Source of the DNA: Pleurotus djamor
Taxonomy: Eukaryota > Basidiomycota > Agaricomycetes > Agaricales > Pleurotaceae
Length of the DNA: 44,682 nt
NCBI GenBank assembly: GCA_029747585.1
Contig: JAPEVF010000363.1
Coordinates: 1-44,682, forward strand
Reading direction: 5' to 3'
This document shows positions 23,359-33,806 of this stretch, piece by piece. Positions within the stretch are counted from its first letter, which is position 1. Each line of letters starts with the position of its first letter. Made by a program: the position numbers and the translations under genes. The notes beneath the pieces are model-generated. The model made no database searches. It had not been told where the DNA came from and saw only the letters and a program-made list of their open reading frames with translations.

Positions 23359-25599
23359 ATGATGGTCCTTGACTTTCCGGTGCGTCGTGAAACCGCAGCA
23401 TAGGTCACTGAATCCTTATTCGTATTCGCAGGGTGGTTCAGGCAATATTGAAGGCCCAGTGTCTCCCTACGTACGCTTATCACCCCCTCTCAGTTGATCA
23501 TTGCTAACTTCTTCATCAGAATTACAAAAGGGCTGTCTACCGACAGGCCCCTTCCCGCTTCTCTGTCGACATGCTAAGTCCAGAGAAGCAGGGTGGAAAC
23601 TTCAGCTTCGGCATGCGAATATGCCCCATCGCCACGAACGACCGTCATTCAATAACATCGCGTGCGTCAAATTCCGAGTATGACGTCTGGCGGCGTTGGG
23701 AGGACTGTCTGTGGTTCCAAGAAACACTCGAGCTGGAATACGAACGGCTCGCTCGTCAAAAGAAGCAGCGCCTCATTAAAGGCAAGGGTGTCAAGAAGAA
23801 CGGCATGTATCTTCAAGACCAAGCTGCTTCCTTCGAGTCTCTTCCCCCAGGCCCCGACCCAAACTCCGTCGCTCAAAGCATTCACGATACTGTACCGAAA
23901 CTCACCAAGAAGGGTACCTTGTTCCGAGCCAGCCAGGCCACGATCGATCAGCGTCAGAGGGAACTTTCTGCGTTAATCGAGGCCCTTTTCCAGGACGATG
24001 TCCCCATGCTTGTTCAGGAGCTTAGGGAGTCCCGTACAGTGACGGATTTCTTCGCCTACTGGAGAAGAGACTACGATCTCGAACAAAAGAAGCCCAACAA
24101 GAGTTTGAGACCGCGCGCCTCAGTGACGAGCAGCGTCCTGTCGATGTACTTCTCGCAATCCAATCCCAACCTCAGCGTTCCAGAATCCACTCTCCCTCCT
24201 GTTCCCCAATCTCCCTCCGCCATCACTGTACGGACTAAACGTTCACAGTCAAGTCCAGCTAACCCAATGTCCTCTCTCAACGACCTCTCCTCCCTTNGCC
24301 TCCAACCTCTCTTCAGACGAGGATACCCTACCTCACCCCCGTCCACGTCTATCTTCTCAATCCTCCTCATGCTCGTCATCCTCAAGAGACTCTCATGGGT
24401 CCATTATCTCCAGCACATCATATATCCTCCCCGACGATGCTTCAATCATTATCGATCACAATGGGAAATTGCCGTCTGATTATACCTTCATCTCTAATCG
24501 CACCTCTGCCCGCGGGCTGGAGGCTTTGCCAGAAGACACTGTCCTTCCCGCTAAAGGCAATGGTGGGCTGCGTCCTCCCTCAGCTTCTATTCGCCCTCGT
24601 CGGACAAGCTCCGCAGCAGATAGCAATAGGGTATGCCATATCTATGGAACCCCTCCTGCAAGTGCCCAAACATCGCGAACAAGCTTGGACAGCCAACGGA
24701 GTATACCGCGTCGCATAGAACGAGAGTCTATCCTCTCCGTCGCGTCTGGGACGTCTATCATAGACAATCTCAGCATCATGCTACCTTCGGAAGACGATCA
24801 ACTACCCGACCGTCGTATGCGGGATTCGGTCTCGAGTATCGCGACTTTCATGACGAGCAATTCCGCTGAAGCGATCATGCCGCTGTCCCTTCCTTCATCT
24901 AGACGTCCTCAGTCTCGGCTACGACCTTTCTCTGTGTCAAGCGCTGATGATGATGAAGACGACTTCATTGACCCTTATCTATATGGTACGTGTTCTACGA
25001 TCTTGACTTACTTCCCCTTGCTCAATGTCACCGTAGATGAGTTCCCAATGCCCGAGATGATGGAGAGTCCGCCCAGAAGTCGCTACGCCCCCACCAAGGC
25101 TCCGCAGCACGCTCGACCGCAGACTGCTTCAAGTATAATGTCGGCATCTTCCACACAATCATCCCTCTTCCCTCCGTCACCCACTGGCTCCTCCTTCACG
25201 GCCATCTCTGCGACATCCCAATCACCTTCCGTATCTTCGTCCGTCTCTCCCCTCTCTAGCTACTCGGTCAAGGCCGCGTTCGGTGCCACCATCGTCCTTC
25301 TTCGCGTTCCGAACGAAGCATCACTGGCCGAATTCCGTCATCGTTTGTACAACAAATTCGCCGATCAAGGCGTTTCGCTTCCCGAGCGGTTTGTTGTTTA
25401 CCTCGTCATCCCCTCGTCTCCGGTATCCAATCCTCGTGTCCGTGATCGCTCGAATTCGTTAGCATCCGTCTCGACTGTCGATCAAACTCGAATGCGTGTC
25501 GTTCACACGGAGCAGGATTGGAATATCGTCGTTTCTTCGTCTTTCATGGATGGTGCGAAGTTGACATTCAGACTCATGGATCCTGCTTCGCTTTCATAA
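23359..25599 (+). CDS. PX-domain and PB1-domain scaffold protein
   Basis: Exons 23359-23379, 23432-23470, 23520-24985 and 25037-25599 join in phase. A single N at 24297 acts as an extra base; ignoring it restores a Ser-rich frame (SNLSSDEDTLPHPRP). Residues about 45-190 look like a PX domain: FSFGMRICPIATNDRHS, SEYDVWRRWEDCLWFQETLE and the final helix VTDFFAYWRRDYD. PX domains bind phosphoinositides on endosomal or plasma membranes. A long Ser/Pro-rich linker follows. The last 120 residues look like a PB1 domain (YSVKAAFGATIVLLRVP, TEQDWNIVVSSSFMDGAKL), with a basic Lys in strand 1 and an acidic EQDW segment. PX plus PB1 recalls Bem1 and p40phox, but the SH3 domains of those proteins are missing. 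Confidence 0.8.
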
Positions 25600-26267
25600 C
25601 TTAACCTTATGTACATATCATCTTTTGCATCAGCTGGCGACTATCTTTACGCCGCTCATACTCACATTCTTTCGCCTTTCATTCTTCGTTGCTATAGGAA
25701 TCCGTACATATGTTCCCAACACATTCGTTAACATTCATCCCCGCATTTCATACCAAGTGTCACTTTTCTTTATTCTATCTCTTATGCGATAGTTCAAGTA
25801 GCTTAGCACGTAACGTGCACTGGGCTAATTATATTCTGTATCATCATTTCAATAGAGGATGTACTTCCCGTTGTAGCATTATACATAGTTTCTGTTGCCA
25901 GTGTGTCGTGACCAGACTCAGTTGTATAAACACCAAAGGAGTGGGGAGTGCAAACACCTTCAAGCTTAGCTTCAACGTTCAACTCCCGGCGCTTTAGTGT
26001 AAAAGTTGATAACCTTTCAACTGATCATCTTGAACTCGTCATCTTACCAGCAGCCTGGTTCGGACACTGCTTTTTTCGACACCGGGATGTCTTGGATCTC
26101 CTACGATGACCTTGATGACCGAATACTATTCTGGAACTGCTATATTGCTTGCGACGAGGGGCTTCGCCATGTCCAGTAACGGCTTGAGATGGTGATGCCG
26201 CTTGGGGTGAGCTCTCGAGCTCAGAAGCTCAGATGTTGGGTTGAACTTGGTCACAGAGGACCCCGAT
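25600..26267. other. intergenic region, AT-richer, no gene seen
   Basis: This holds the 3' region of the PX-PB1 gene and ends at the outer edge of the left inverted-repeat arm. A 95-residue open frame at 25710-25997 has no start context, splice or domain support. Confidence 0.5.
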
Positions 26268-28642
26268 CTGCTTACGTTTAGCCTTTTGACATTTGACTTG
26301 CCGACCTGACGGGACATGTTCAATTCTACCAACCCGCCAACCATCTCCTTTTCTTGCTTCCCCTACCTCCAAAATGTCCTCGAAGGCCACTCACAAAGCT
26401 CTCGGAACTCCAGAGCTGTTTGGACATATACTGACATACCTTCAGTTTCATGATTTGAAGCAATGTGCTACAGTTTCCAAGACATGGTCCAATACTGTCT
26501 TGGACATCTTGTGGGAGGTTGTCTCCTCTCTTGAGCAAATTCTGAGGCTGCTTGCACCTCTGAACATTGTTAAACGAAACTACAAATTAGATATTGTGGT
26601 ACGTGCTCTGTAAAAAATATCTCCCCTTCGTGTTCACTCACCGGTGAATCAGCGATTCTCCGAGCCTATCAAAGCCGATGCTTGGGAGAGAGTCAAGTTC
26701 TATGCGAAGAGGATTCGCGAACTCTGCTTCAACGACGTACAGAAGTATGATCTTTCACAGGTCGTGTCCGCTGTTACGGCGAGTGCGACAAACGTTTCTC
26801 AGCCAATGTTCACCAACTTGCGCAAGTTGTCTTGCCCTTGCACCCCCCTCGCGTTAACTGCCCTTTTCATCTCACCCACTCTGTCGAGTCTTTCCTTCAC
26901 CACGGACGTCTCTCATGATGACATATCATTTTTCACTACGACCCTACCCCTTGGAGTCCCCCGCCTTCAATTGCTGAGCATCTCAGCTTGTTGGCAATCC
27001 TCTAGGAACCAAACAAACGATCCCGATGTCATGACTATGCTGGAAAGAATGCCTACAATCGTAGACGTTGAGCTCCCATCGGGGTGGTTATCTAGGTTGT
27101 CACCTTCCGCTGTCGACATCCTTGGACAACGCCCGAACCTCAGACGCCTCGCAGCGACTGTGGAAGTTGGTAGTTTAGATGCCGAGCCCTTGCTTGGTTT
27201 TGCCTCTGCGTTTTCTCCACCTCTGACGGAGGGCCGCTTCTCCGGCCTCCAGGAACTAGACATCGTTTCGCCCATCGACCTCGTCATGTCCACTCTTTCT
27301 ACCGGGAACCGCACGCCCCTTGCCAAATTATTCGTCAGTGACCCCAGCGAGACCAATGAATATATGTCGGCAGATGATCTTTCATCCTTCATCAAAATGG
27401 TTTCCACCAATTACCCTAGGTTGACCCACCTCAGCATTGGGCACAATCACTCTTTCGGTGACAGTATCGAGCCTAATCCAGGGCCACAAGTAACTTTCGA
27501 ACACCTCAAACCATTACTCCAACTATCTCAACTCACTTTCCTCCGCATCCGTCATGTCTTCATCTTCAAACTTGAGGAGGACGAATTACTTCGCTTGCTG
27601 CAATCCCTACCCAGTTTAAAAACGCTGCACTTCAGCGAGCGGCCGGTCCAATATATCAATGACGATTTCCTACCCATATCAGCCCTTGGCTCTCTGCCTC
27701 CCGTGTGTCCCAACTTGGAAGTCCTTGGGATCTACATTTCCCCTATGGACTATCCAGAAGACATGGATGACACACTCCCCAGATTCCCCAAGTTGAAGGA
27801 GCTCTCCGTCGGCCGGTCTGAATTCCCAATCGACAATGCGACGGATCGTTCGTACCAACCTCAAGATATCGCGCGTTTCCTTTCATACATCCTCCCAGAA
27901 GACTGTCAGTTAACGTATGATTTCGTTTCTGACATTGGGGATCCGTATGGCGGGGAGGACTATTCACAAGAATTTACGAGGTGTTGGGATAAGGTTAAGA
28001 AGTGCCTTCAGGCTATACGCCAGGACGAAGAGATAACATCACCCTTCGATGACGACGACGATGATGATGAATCGTATGAGCGTCCTATCGGTTTTCCTTA
28101 CTATTAAGCCCCTTTATCTCGAGGATCTGAAGCCTGATTCTAATGTTATGATAAACGCAAGAGTTCATCCTCGTTGGAATGTACCAGAAACAATCTTTAT
28201 CACATAGCCCGCTGCTTATTAGAGTATGTGCCCTCCTTGTGTGACAGTGCATGAATAATCCAGTACAAAAGTAAGAGAAGCCCACAAAGGTCAATCAAGC
28301 TACTTGTGCAGTTTCTGATGGTCTGACCATAGCAGCAGAAGGTGTGCCCAGCGACATCGCAGGTCTCGTCCAATCCGGCAGCATAACCTTGGCTGGTTTC
28401 TCTGGAGTTATTGAGAGGTCCATAGATTCGTCGGGGTCATTGTCCGTAAGCTCGCTCTCATCCCAACGTTCCCGAGCAACCTCAATGCCACCGGTCTTCA
28501 GCGAGCTAGAAACGAATTCAGATACAGACTCAGGAGAGAGTAAATCGCGACGCGACATACCCTGCTAGTGATCCTCCTATCCATGCCAAGGTAGCAGGAG
28601 TGAAGGCAGGAGCCTTACCGCCGGTTTTACGAGCCCTCTCCG
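26268..28642 (+). repeat. left arm of an inverted segmental duplication
   Basis: This arm matches 33164-35540 in opposite orientation. Similarity starts at the shared GCTTACGTTTAGCCTTTTGA (26270-26289), runs through the F-box gene and the tail-to-tail spacer, and ends inside ARP10 just before the text GAGGGCTCG (minus strand, near 28642). Most of the arm has diverged, but about 28203-28560 is almost identical to its partner. Confidence 0.85.
26374..28107 (+). CDS. F-box/leucine-rich-repeat-like protein, copy A
   Basis: Exons 26374-26598 and 26653-28107 (54-bp intron) give 559 residues. Residues about 8-50 match an F-box: ALGTPELFGHILTYLQFHDL then CATVSKTWSNTVLDILW. The rest is a run of leucine-rich segments (PNLRRLAATV, LTHLSIGHNHSF, LTFLRIRHVF, LKTLHFSERP), the usual substrate-binding part of such proteins. 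F-box proteins bind Skp1 and bring targets to SCF ubiquitin ligases. The C-terminus is acidic with an Asp run (DDDDDDDE, 28048-28071). Copy B lies inverted at 33807-35457 with the same exon 1 length of 225 nt and the same intron position. The 3' end faces ARP10 across 187 bp. Confidence 0.88.
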
Positions 28643-30301
28643 ATTGCGCGACGGGCGGTGCGGGGTCATTCACGATGGAGAAGTAAGGTACCAACGGTCG
28701 CAATGCAGCATAACGATCATACTTCGGAAGCGACCTGCTTGAGGTAGGGGTGACCGCGTGGGTGTCTTCTGTTGGGGCTATAGCACGAAGCAGCTCCGCA
28801 TGCAACCGAGTGATAAACCCTGGAAGCATGGGTGTACCACCTACAATCAAGATAGATGACGCCAGTGTTTTACGAAGGTCCACAGGAACCTAGTCGCGTG
28901 TTAGCTCTGAAATGTTGCCTGAAAGGCTGAAGGGGTACCTTGAGGAGAGTATCCAAGATCACCTCGGCCAGGCTACTTTCGTCCACATCGCCACCCTCGA
29001 AAAGGACTTCAGCTGCACGCTCACGAATCCACCCTGGAATTATCAAGGTGGCGCGTCCAGGTCCGGTTTGGGAGCTTGGAGCAGCGGGAACTTTCATGTG
29101 TAGATCTGTGGCGGTCGAGTGACGCTTGTAAAGGGTGGACAATGACTGAAGATGATTCTCGTCATGACGGCCAGGCCTCAAAGGATTAGAAACGACTGAG
29201 AATTCCGATGATTGAGGTTGGGATGAGACATGAGAGAACTCCGATTCGGACATGGTGGTATCGCTCGGTGGAACATCAGCTTCCGAAGACAAGTCGATGG
29301 GAGACGAGGCACGGGCACCCTCAGACGAGAAACTCGTTGGGTCCATGTCCATTGCACCTCCTACGAAGCAGCATCGCGTCTTTATTTCCTCAATCACTGA
29401 ATCCGTCAGAGCCTCCTCAGGTATTCTTGTGGCACGGTTGGCAGCTGGTACGTTGACTGCCCCGGTGATGGTGGGAGGTGGTAGATATGTACCGAAGAAC
29501 AAAAGGAGTGCGCGAAGATGTGAGGTCAGTCGGGAACCAGCCAATGGCGTGGTTTGGATGTAAGAGTACAATGGTCGAGCCGCAAAAATCTAATGACGGC
29601 TATGAGATGATTCATGAGGCAAGAACTCTGCAACATACCGGTAGCGCGACAGACTCGTGGTGCCCACTGTCAAGGACCAATCCTGTTATTCGGCCTGAGC
29701 CAAAGAGAGACAGAAGATGACTGTTGGCGAAGGAGATCGAAGGGACCTCCAGCTGCATTCAGGAACTCACGGCATTCAGTTCAAAGCCGCCTCACCTGGA
29801 GATTTTGGAAAAGAACTCGAGCGAAAGTGTCCTTTATGTGAAGGGGTAGAAAAGGATGTTCGACCAGAATCACCTTCCGCGATTTTGGGTCGGTTATGAG
29901 CGAGCTTCACAAGATATTATCTCAGTTTCATTCTCAAGCAACAAAGAGCAAGCGTACTCATGAAATACTGATCTCAGGGATGCCTCCAAGCGAACTTGGA
30001 GAATTCTGTCTTCTTCAGCTCGTTGTACGGGATCGCTTGCTCGCTGCAGACCCCAAAGGCTTTCACCATTCGCCCCGTCCGCATAGAATACATCCCGTGG
30101 CTTCCCTTCACCGCTGAACCCAACCTTCCATATACGACAGCCTGGGTCAATGACGATTCGGTCCTCCGTGCCATAAAGCGCGTGTCGACGCGTCGTTGTG
30201 TAGTGTGGTGACGACTGAACGATATGGGCACCAGCCACCCGCGACGTTGCTGGGGTCGTTGGCGCGGCGACTCTGTCTCTGTGGGGGGTTGTTGGCTGCA
30301 T
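28295..30301 (-). CDS. actin-related protein, ARP10-like
   Basis: Visible exons include 29958-30301, 29796-29904 and 29639-29750, then the long exon starting near 29590, the VDLRKTLASS exon and the last exon, which ends at TGA 28295. Marks: RIVIDPGCRIWKVGFSGEGK (actin phosphate-loop region), DPKSRKVILVEHPFLPLHIK, GLVLDSGHHESVALP, SSILIVGGTPMLPGF and the terminal AWIGGSLAG. This order fits Arp10, a pointed-end component of dynactin that helps dynein bind cargo. The start is uncertain: ATG 30346 is in frame too. Exon 3 has one base too many around 29690-29710 for the expected frame, so there is a real frameshift, a base error or an unrecognised splice. A Ser-rich insert lies between the conserved blocks. 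It is divergent from the methyltransferase gene, with 77 bp between start codons. Confidence 0.8.
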
Positions 30302-30378
30302 CGACGTCGTGGTCGATGATGAAGAGAGGTAAACGGCATGTGACATAGGAGACTTCCTCTTCAACCGCAACCACAACG

Positions 30379-31469
30379 ATGGCCAACCCAAATTTCCCGG
30401 CGAATTTGAAGATAGAGCCCTCTGTAGCGACAAAATCGATTGCTAAAGACGCGTTCGACGATTCTTGGTCATTTGACGCGTCTGAACAGCGCAAGGCTAT
30501 CTCGAAATATGGCATCGCTGGTCGCGTCTGGTATGGCACTTCAATCGGGAATAGTAGCTAGCCACTTACGAATTATCTTTGGTAGGGAGTCTGCATACGT
30601 ACTCTTGGCTTACCTCAAACCTCCGAGTGACTGGATATTTGACCCATCGTTTGACTCAATGTTGGCCTCATCAAAGTCACCACGATGCTTCATTGAACTT
30701 GGGTCTGGATCTGGCGCTATTAGCCATTACTTGTCCACGTTGCTTGACGAGTCTAAAGATCTACTCGTGGTCACAGATCTACCGGAGGTTCGACGATATC
30801 GCCTGGTCTTCGTCAGCGATTCTACTCATCTAAGTGCACTTGGGCAATAGGTCTGCCCGTTGCTTGAGGAGAACCTTGGCCTGTCGTCAAGTAACGTCTT
30901 GATCAGGCCGTTATCCTGGGGGAACTCCACCGAATCTGATCGGATCCGTCTCGAGTTGGAAGATCGGGGGAGCATGCTCACGTACATAATCTGCAGCGAT
31001 CTAGTGAGCTTACCGGCACAGTTGACATTCACACCTCAATCTTACATCTATGCCTCAGGTCTACTTCCCTGAACTTCTGGCACCATTGCTTCGGACACTC
31101 ATCCAACTAACATCTCCACCGTTTACATCCATTGAGTCGTTTGGTCAACAAGCCGTCATCATCTCTTACAAAATTCGAAGTCTCGCCAAAGAATCCCTCT
31201 TCTGGTCTGCGTTTGGACTTTGGTTTTCATTCTATCCAGTTCTCTACCAAAGGGGTTCTTCAGCCTGGATACGCACCGGAACTGACGAAGATGTCCCATT
31301 CGTGTTTGTTGCACATCGCCGACCCAACTCGTTGTCGTGGAAGGTTCCCTCAGGCGATGTAGATCTGCTTCATGGCGTTGGTGCCTATGGGACGACAACT
31401 CGTAAATCTGATGATACATTCGAGTCCATGCTCCTGATGTCTGTGGATGTAACAGAGGACGATGACTAG
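30379..31469 (+). CDS. METTL21-type (methyltransferase-16 family) protein lysine methyltransferase
   Basis: Exons 30379-30530, 30586-30787, 30851-31003 and 31059-31469 join in phase to 305 residues. The S-adenosylmethionine site is FIELGSGSGAISHYLS (motif I), followed by LLVVTDLPEV (post-I), a WGN segment, and SDLVYFPELL, which is the D-x-x-Y-F motif typical of this family. YKIRSLAKESLFWSAFG matches the region after strand 5. Members methylate lysines of translation elongation factors, chaperones and other cytosolic proteins; the target here cannot be told from sequence. The 3' end is convergent with arrestin-like gene 1, 27 bp away. Confidence 0.88.
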
Positions 31470-31496
31470 CCACGACCCTCGGTATGATACAATTCA

Positions 31497-33074
31497 TCAA
31501 GAACCATGATGGTAGTTGTAGAACCGTTGATTACCATTTTCCATGAATCCCATTGACTTGTTGTAGTCCCCTCCTTGTGGCTTCTCATACCCAGGAGGTG
31601 CGTAGGATCTCATCCTCACCCCTGGAGTCTGTCTCATCACAATCGACACCGGCACAGAAATCAACGCCTCCCCCTTTTCTCCCTCGGGTATGAATCCAGG
31701 TGCTTGGAAAGGGAGCAGATGCAACATGTACTTGACCTATTGTCAATGATCTCTCAGCCAAAATTTAGCGATACGACTCACTCTCATGGCAACCTTTGGG
31801 AACTTGAAGTTTGGCCTCAGCTTCTTCTGCACCTCTATTTCCCCTCGTAGAATGTGCTCCCCTTGATTTCGTGCCCCCGACTCGGTATCGGAGAGTTGCC
31901 AGAAATAGCCTTCACCGACACTTTCAAGGAAGTGGTTGTTACTCCTCCGTTCTCCATCGTCGTCCATTGCGTCCGATCCTGTCGTCAGTGCGCGAACTAG
32001 GTGTAGCCGTAGTGCTTCTGGTGTTCCGAGGAGGTCCATGGCCTGTTTGTCCTCCCCTTTGATGGTAATTTCTACTGGCACTGTCGTTCCGATCGCGTAG
32101 CAAAGCTGTCCTCTCAGTCATCTCGCTGCTTTGGAGTTCTAGGCGGACGAATTTGACTTACCGGTGTCGCGATAGCTAACTATCATCATGTGAACAACTA
32201 GATGCTCCAACAAGAATACGGGGACTCACGACGCATTCCACCTCCACGGTACGAACAGTGAACAAAGTCCCCTTAGCTTTGACTGACGGGCACACTTTCC
32301 ATCCTCCAGGATCACCTTCAGGCCCAACCAAGAGAGTGCCATCGCTATACGCCAGTGACCTCAACGCCGAAGGAGGTCCGGGATGCATCATCGGTGAGTA
32401 CCCGAAGTTGATTGTCAGTCTACCGTTTTATGCTCAGACACGCCCACTGCAATCATACGATTGAATACAAGACCACGAACGGTTGATCCACTCTGAGAAT
32501 TCCCCGCTTCACCGTAACTCTCACTCGATAATCAATGTAAACCGGGCTGGCCCTCTCTGAGAAACTTGGAGGGAGAGGGTAAACCCCACTCTTCCCGTTA
32601 CTCTCTGTCACGGGTACAGTCTTAGGCAAGGCTATGGTGAAAGGCCAGGATTGATGTCCTTTCGCGATTTTATTGGAACCGTTCTGTTTCGTGGTGTTTG
32701 ATGTTGGTGTAGGCCATAATTGCTTCTCTATTTGAAGGAATCGGGCCTCTTCTTGACCCACAGCCGTCGTACCGGCGAGCACCTAATATCTAATGGTCAA
32801 CCCTGATTAAATGGGGCGTGTCTGAACTTACCGCCACAACGATCGCCTTGACGTTTTCAGCTTTCTCCAAGTCAAGCACTACCCTGCCCGTCAACGTGTC
32901 GCCCTCAAAGAGCTGTGGGAGAGACGTGGAGGATGACGCTCTACTGTTGATAAAGAGTGTCAGCCATTTATGACCTTTGGATCCTTCCAAATACTTGTTG
33001 TGCTCTGAACGAGCTGACGGAGATTGCGGGGTCGTTGGGGAGCCGGGCGTTGGAGGCGTATAATCGGGTAACAT
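31497..33074 (-). CDS. arrestin-like protein, paralogue 1
   Basis: Exon 1 is 32832-33074 (MLPDYTPPTPGSP, then GHKWLTLFINSRASSSTSLP and FEGDTLTGRVVLDLEKAE); exon 2 begins at 32782 and further exons run to TGA 31497. The alternating hydrophobic strands, the FEGDTLTGRV strand pair, PFTIALPKTVPV and YRVRVTVKRG are as in the N-terminal half of fungal arrestin-like proteins, and VPVEITIKGED belongs to the C-terminal half. Alpha-arrestins act as adaptors that bring ubiquitin ligases to membrane transporters. I see no clear PPxY motif in the parts read, so the adaptor role is uncertain. Two further paralogues lie at 38942 and 41004 and share the segments LRQLAY/LRSLAY, GPEGDPxGW and RGxLRxD. Confidence 0.75.
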
Positions 33075-33163
33075 GATGGTTTACATGATGAAGAGGAGTG
33101 GTGGTCCCATGCCTATTTGTGTGTTGTGGGAGTCCATCAAATGACATCCTGGTCGGTGGTGGC

Positions 33164-33510
33164 GGAGAGGGCTCGTAAAACCGGCCGTAAAGCTCCTGCC
33201 TTCACTCCAGCTACTTTGGCATGGATAGGCGGATCACTAGTGGGGTATGTCGCGTCGCGATTTACTCTCTCCTGAGTCCGTATCTGAATTCGTTTCTAGC
33301 TCGCTGAAGACCGGTGGCATTGAGGTTGCTCGGGAACGTTGGGATGAGAGCGAGCTTACGGACAATGACCCCGACGAATCTATGGACCTCTCAATAACTC
33401 CAGAGAAACCAGCCAAGGTTATGCTGCCGGATTGGACGAGACCTGCGATGTCGCTGGGCACACCTTCTGCTGCTATGGTCAGACCATCAGAAACTGCACA
33501 AGTAGCTTGA
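33164..33510 (+). pseudogene. detached duplicate of the 3' end of ARP10
   Basis: This stretch repeats the end of ARP10: RARKTGRKAPAFTPATLAWI in a truncated exon (to 33244), the same intron (33245-33299), and the whole last exon (33300-33510), which is identical in protein to that of the full gene and ends at the same TGA. Nothing of ARP10 upstream is present; the text before 33164 is unrelated. It lies 90 bp upstream of the arrestin-like 1 start and in the opposite direction. It cannot make an actin fold by itself. Confidence 0.85.
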
Positions 33511-33751
33511 TTGACCTTTGTGGGCTTCTCTTACTTTTGTACTGGATTATTCATGCACTGTCACACAAGGAGGGCACATACTCTAATAAGCAGCGGGCTA
33601 TGTGATAAAGACTGCGTCGCGTGCACTATTTTTGGTACATTCCAACGAGGACGATGAACTCCCGCGTTTATCATAACATTGGAATCAGGCTGAGATCTTC
33701 GAGGGAAAGGGGGCTCAATAGTAAGGAAAACCGATAGGACGCTCATACGAT

Positions 33752-33795
33752 TCATCATCATCATCATCATCACCGTCGTCGTCGTCGTCGTCGTC
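33752..33795. repeat. trinucleotide repeat (ATC)n then (GTC)n
   Basis: On the minus strand this reads as GAC and GAT codons, an Asp run in the tail region of F-box copy B. The matching run in copy A (28048-28071) is shorter. Confidence 0.9.
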
Positions 33796-33806
33796 AAAGG
33801 GTAATG

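Noticed and set aside
28344..28568. Ser-rich 74-residue frame repeated identically at 33237-33461
   Set aside because: It is the antisense of the ARP10 last exon in both arms; the identity reflects the duplication, not a gene of its own.
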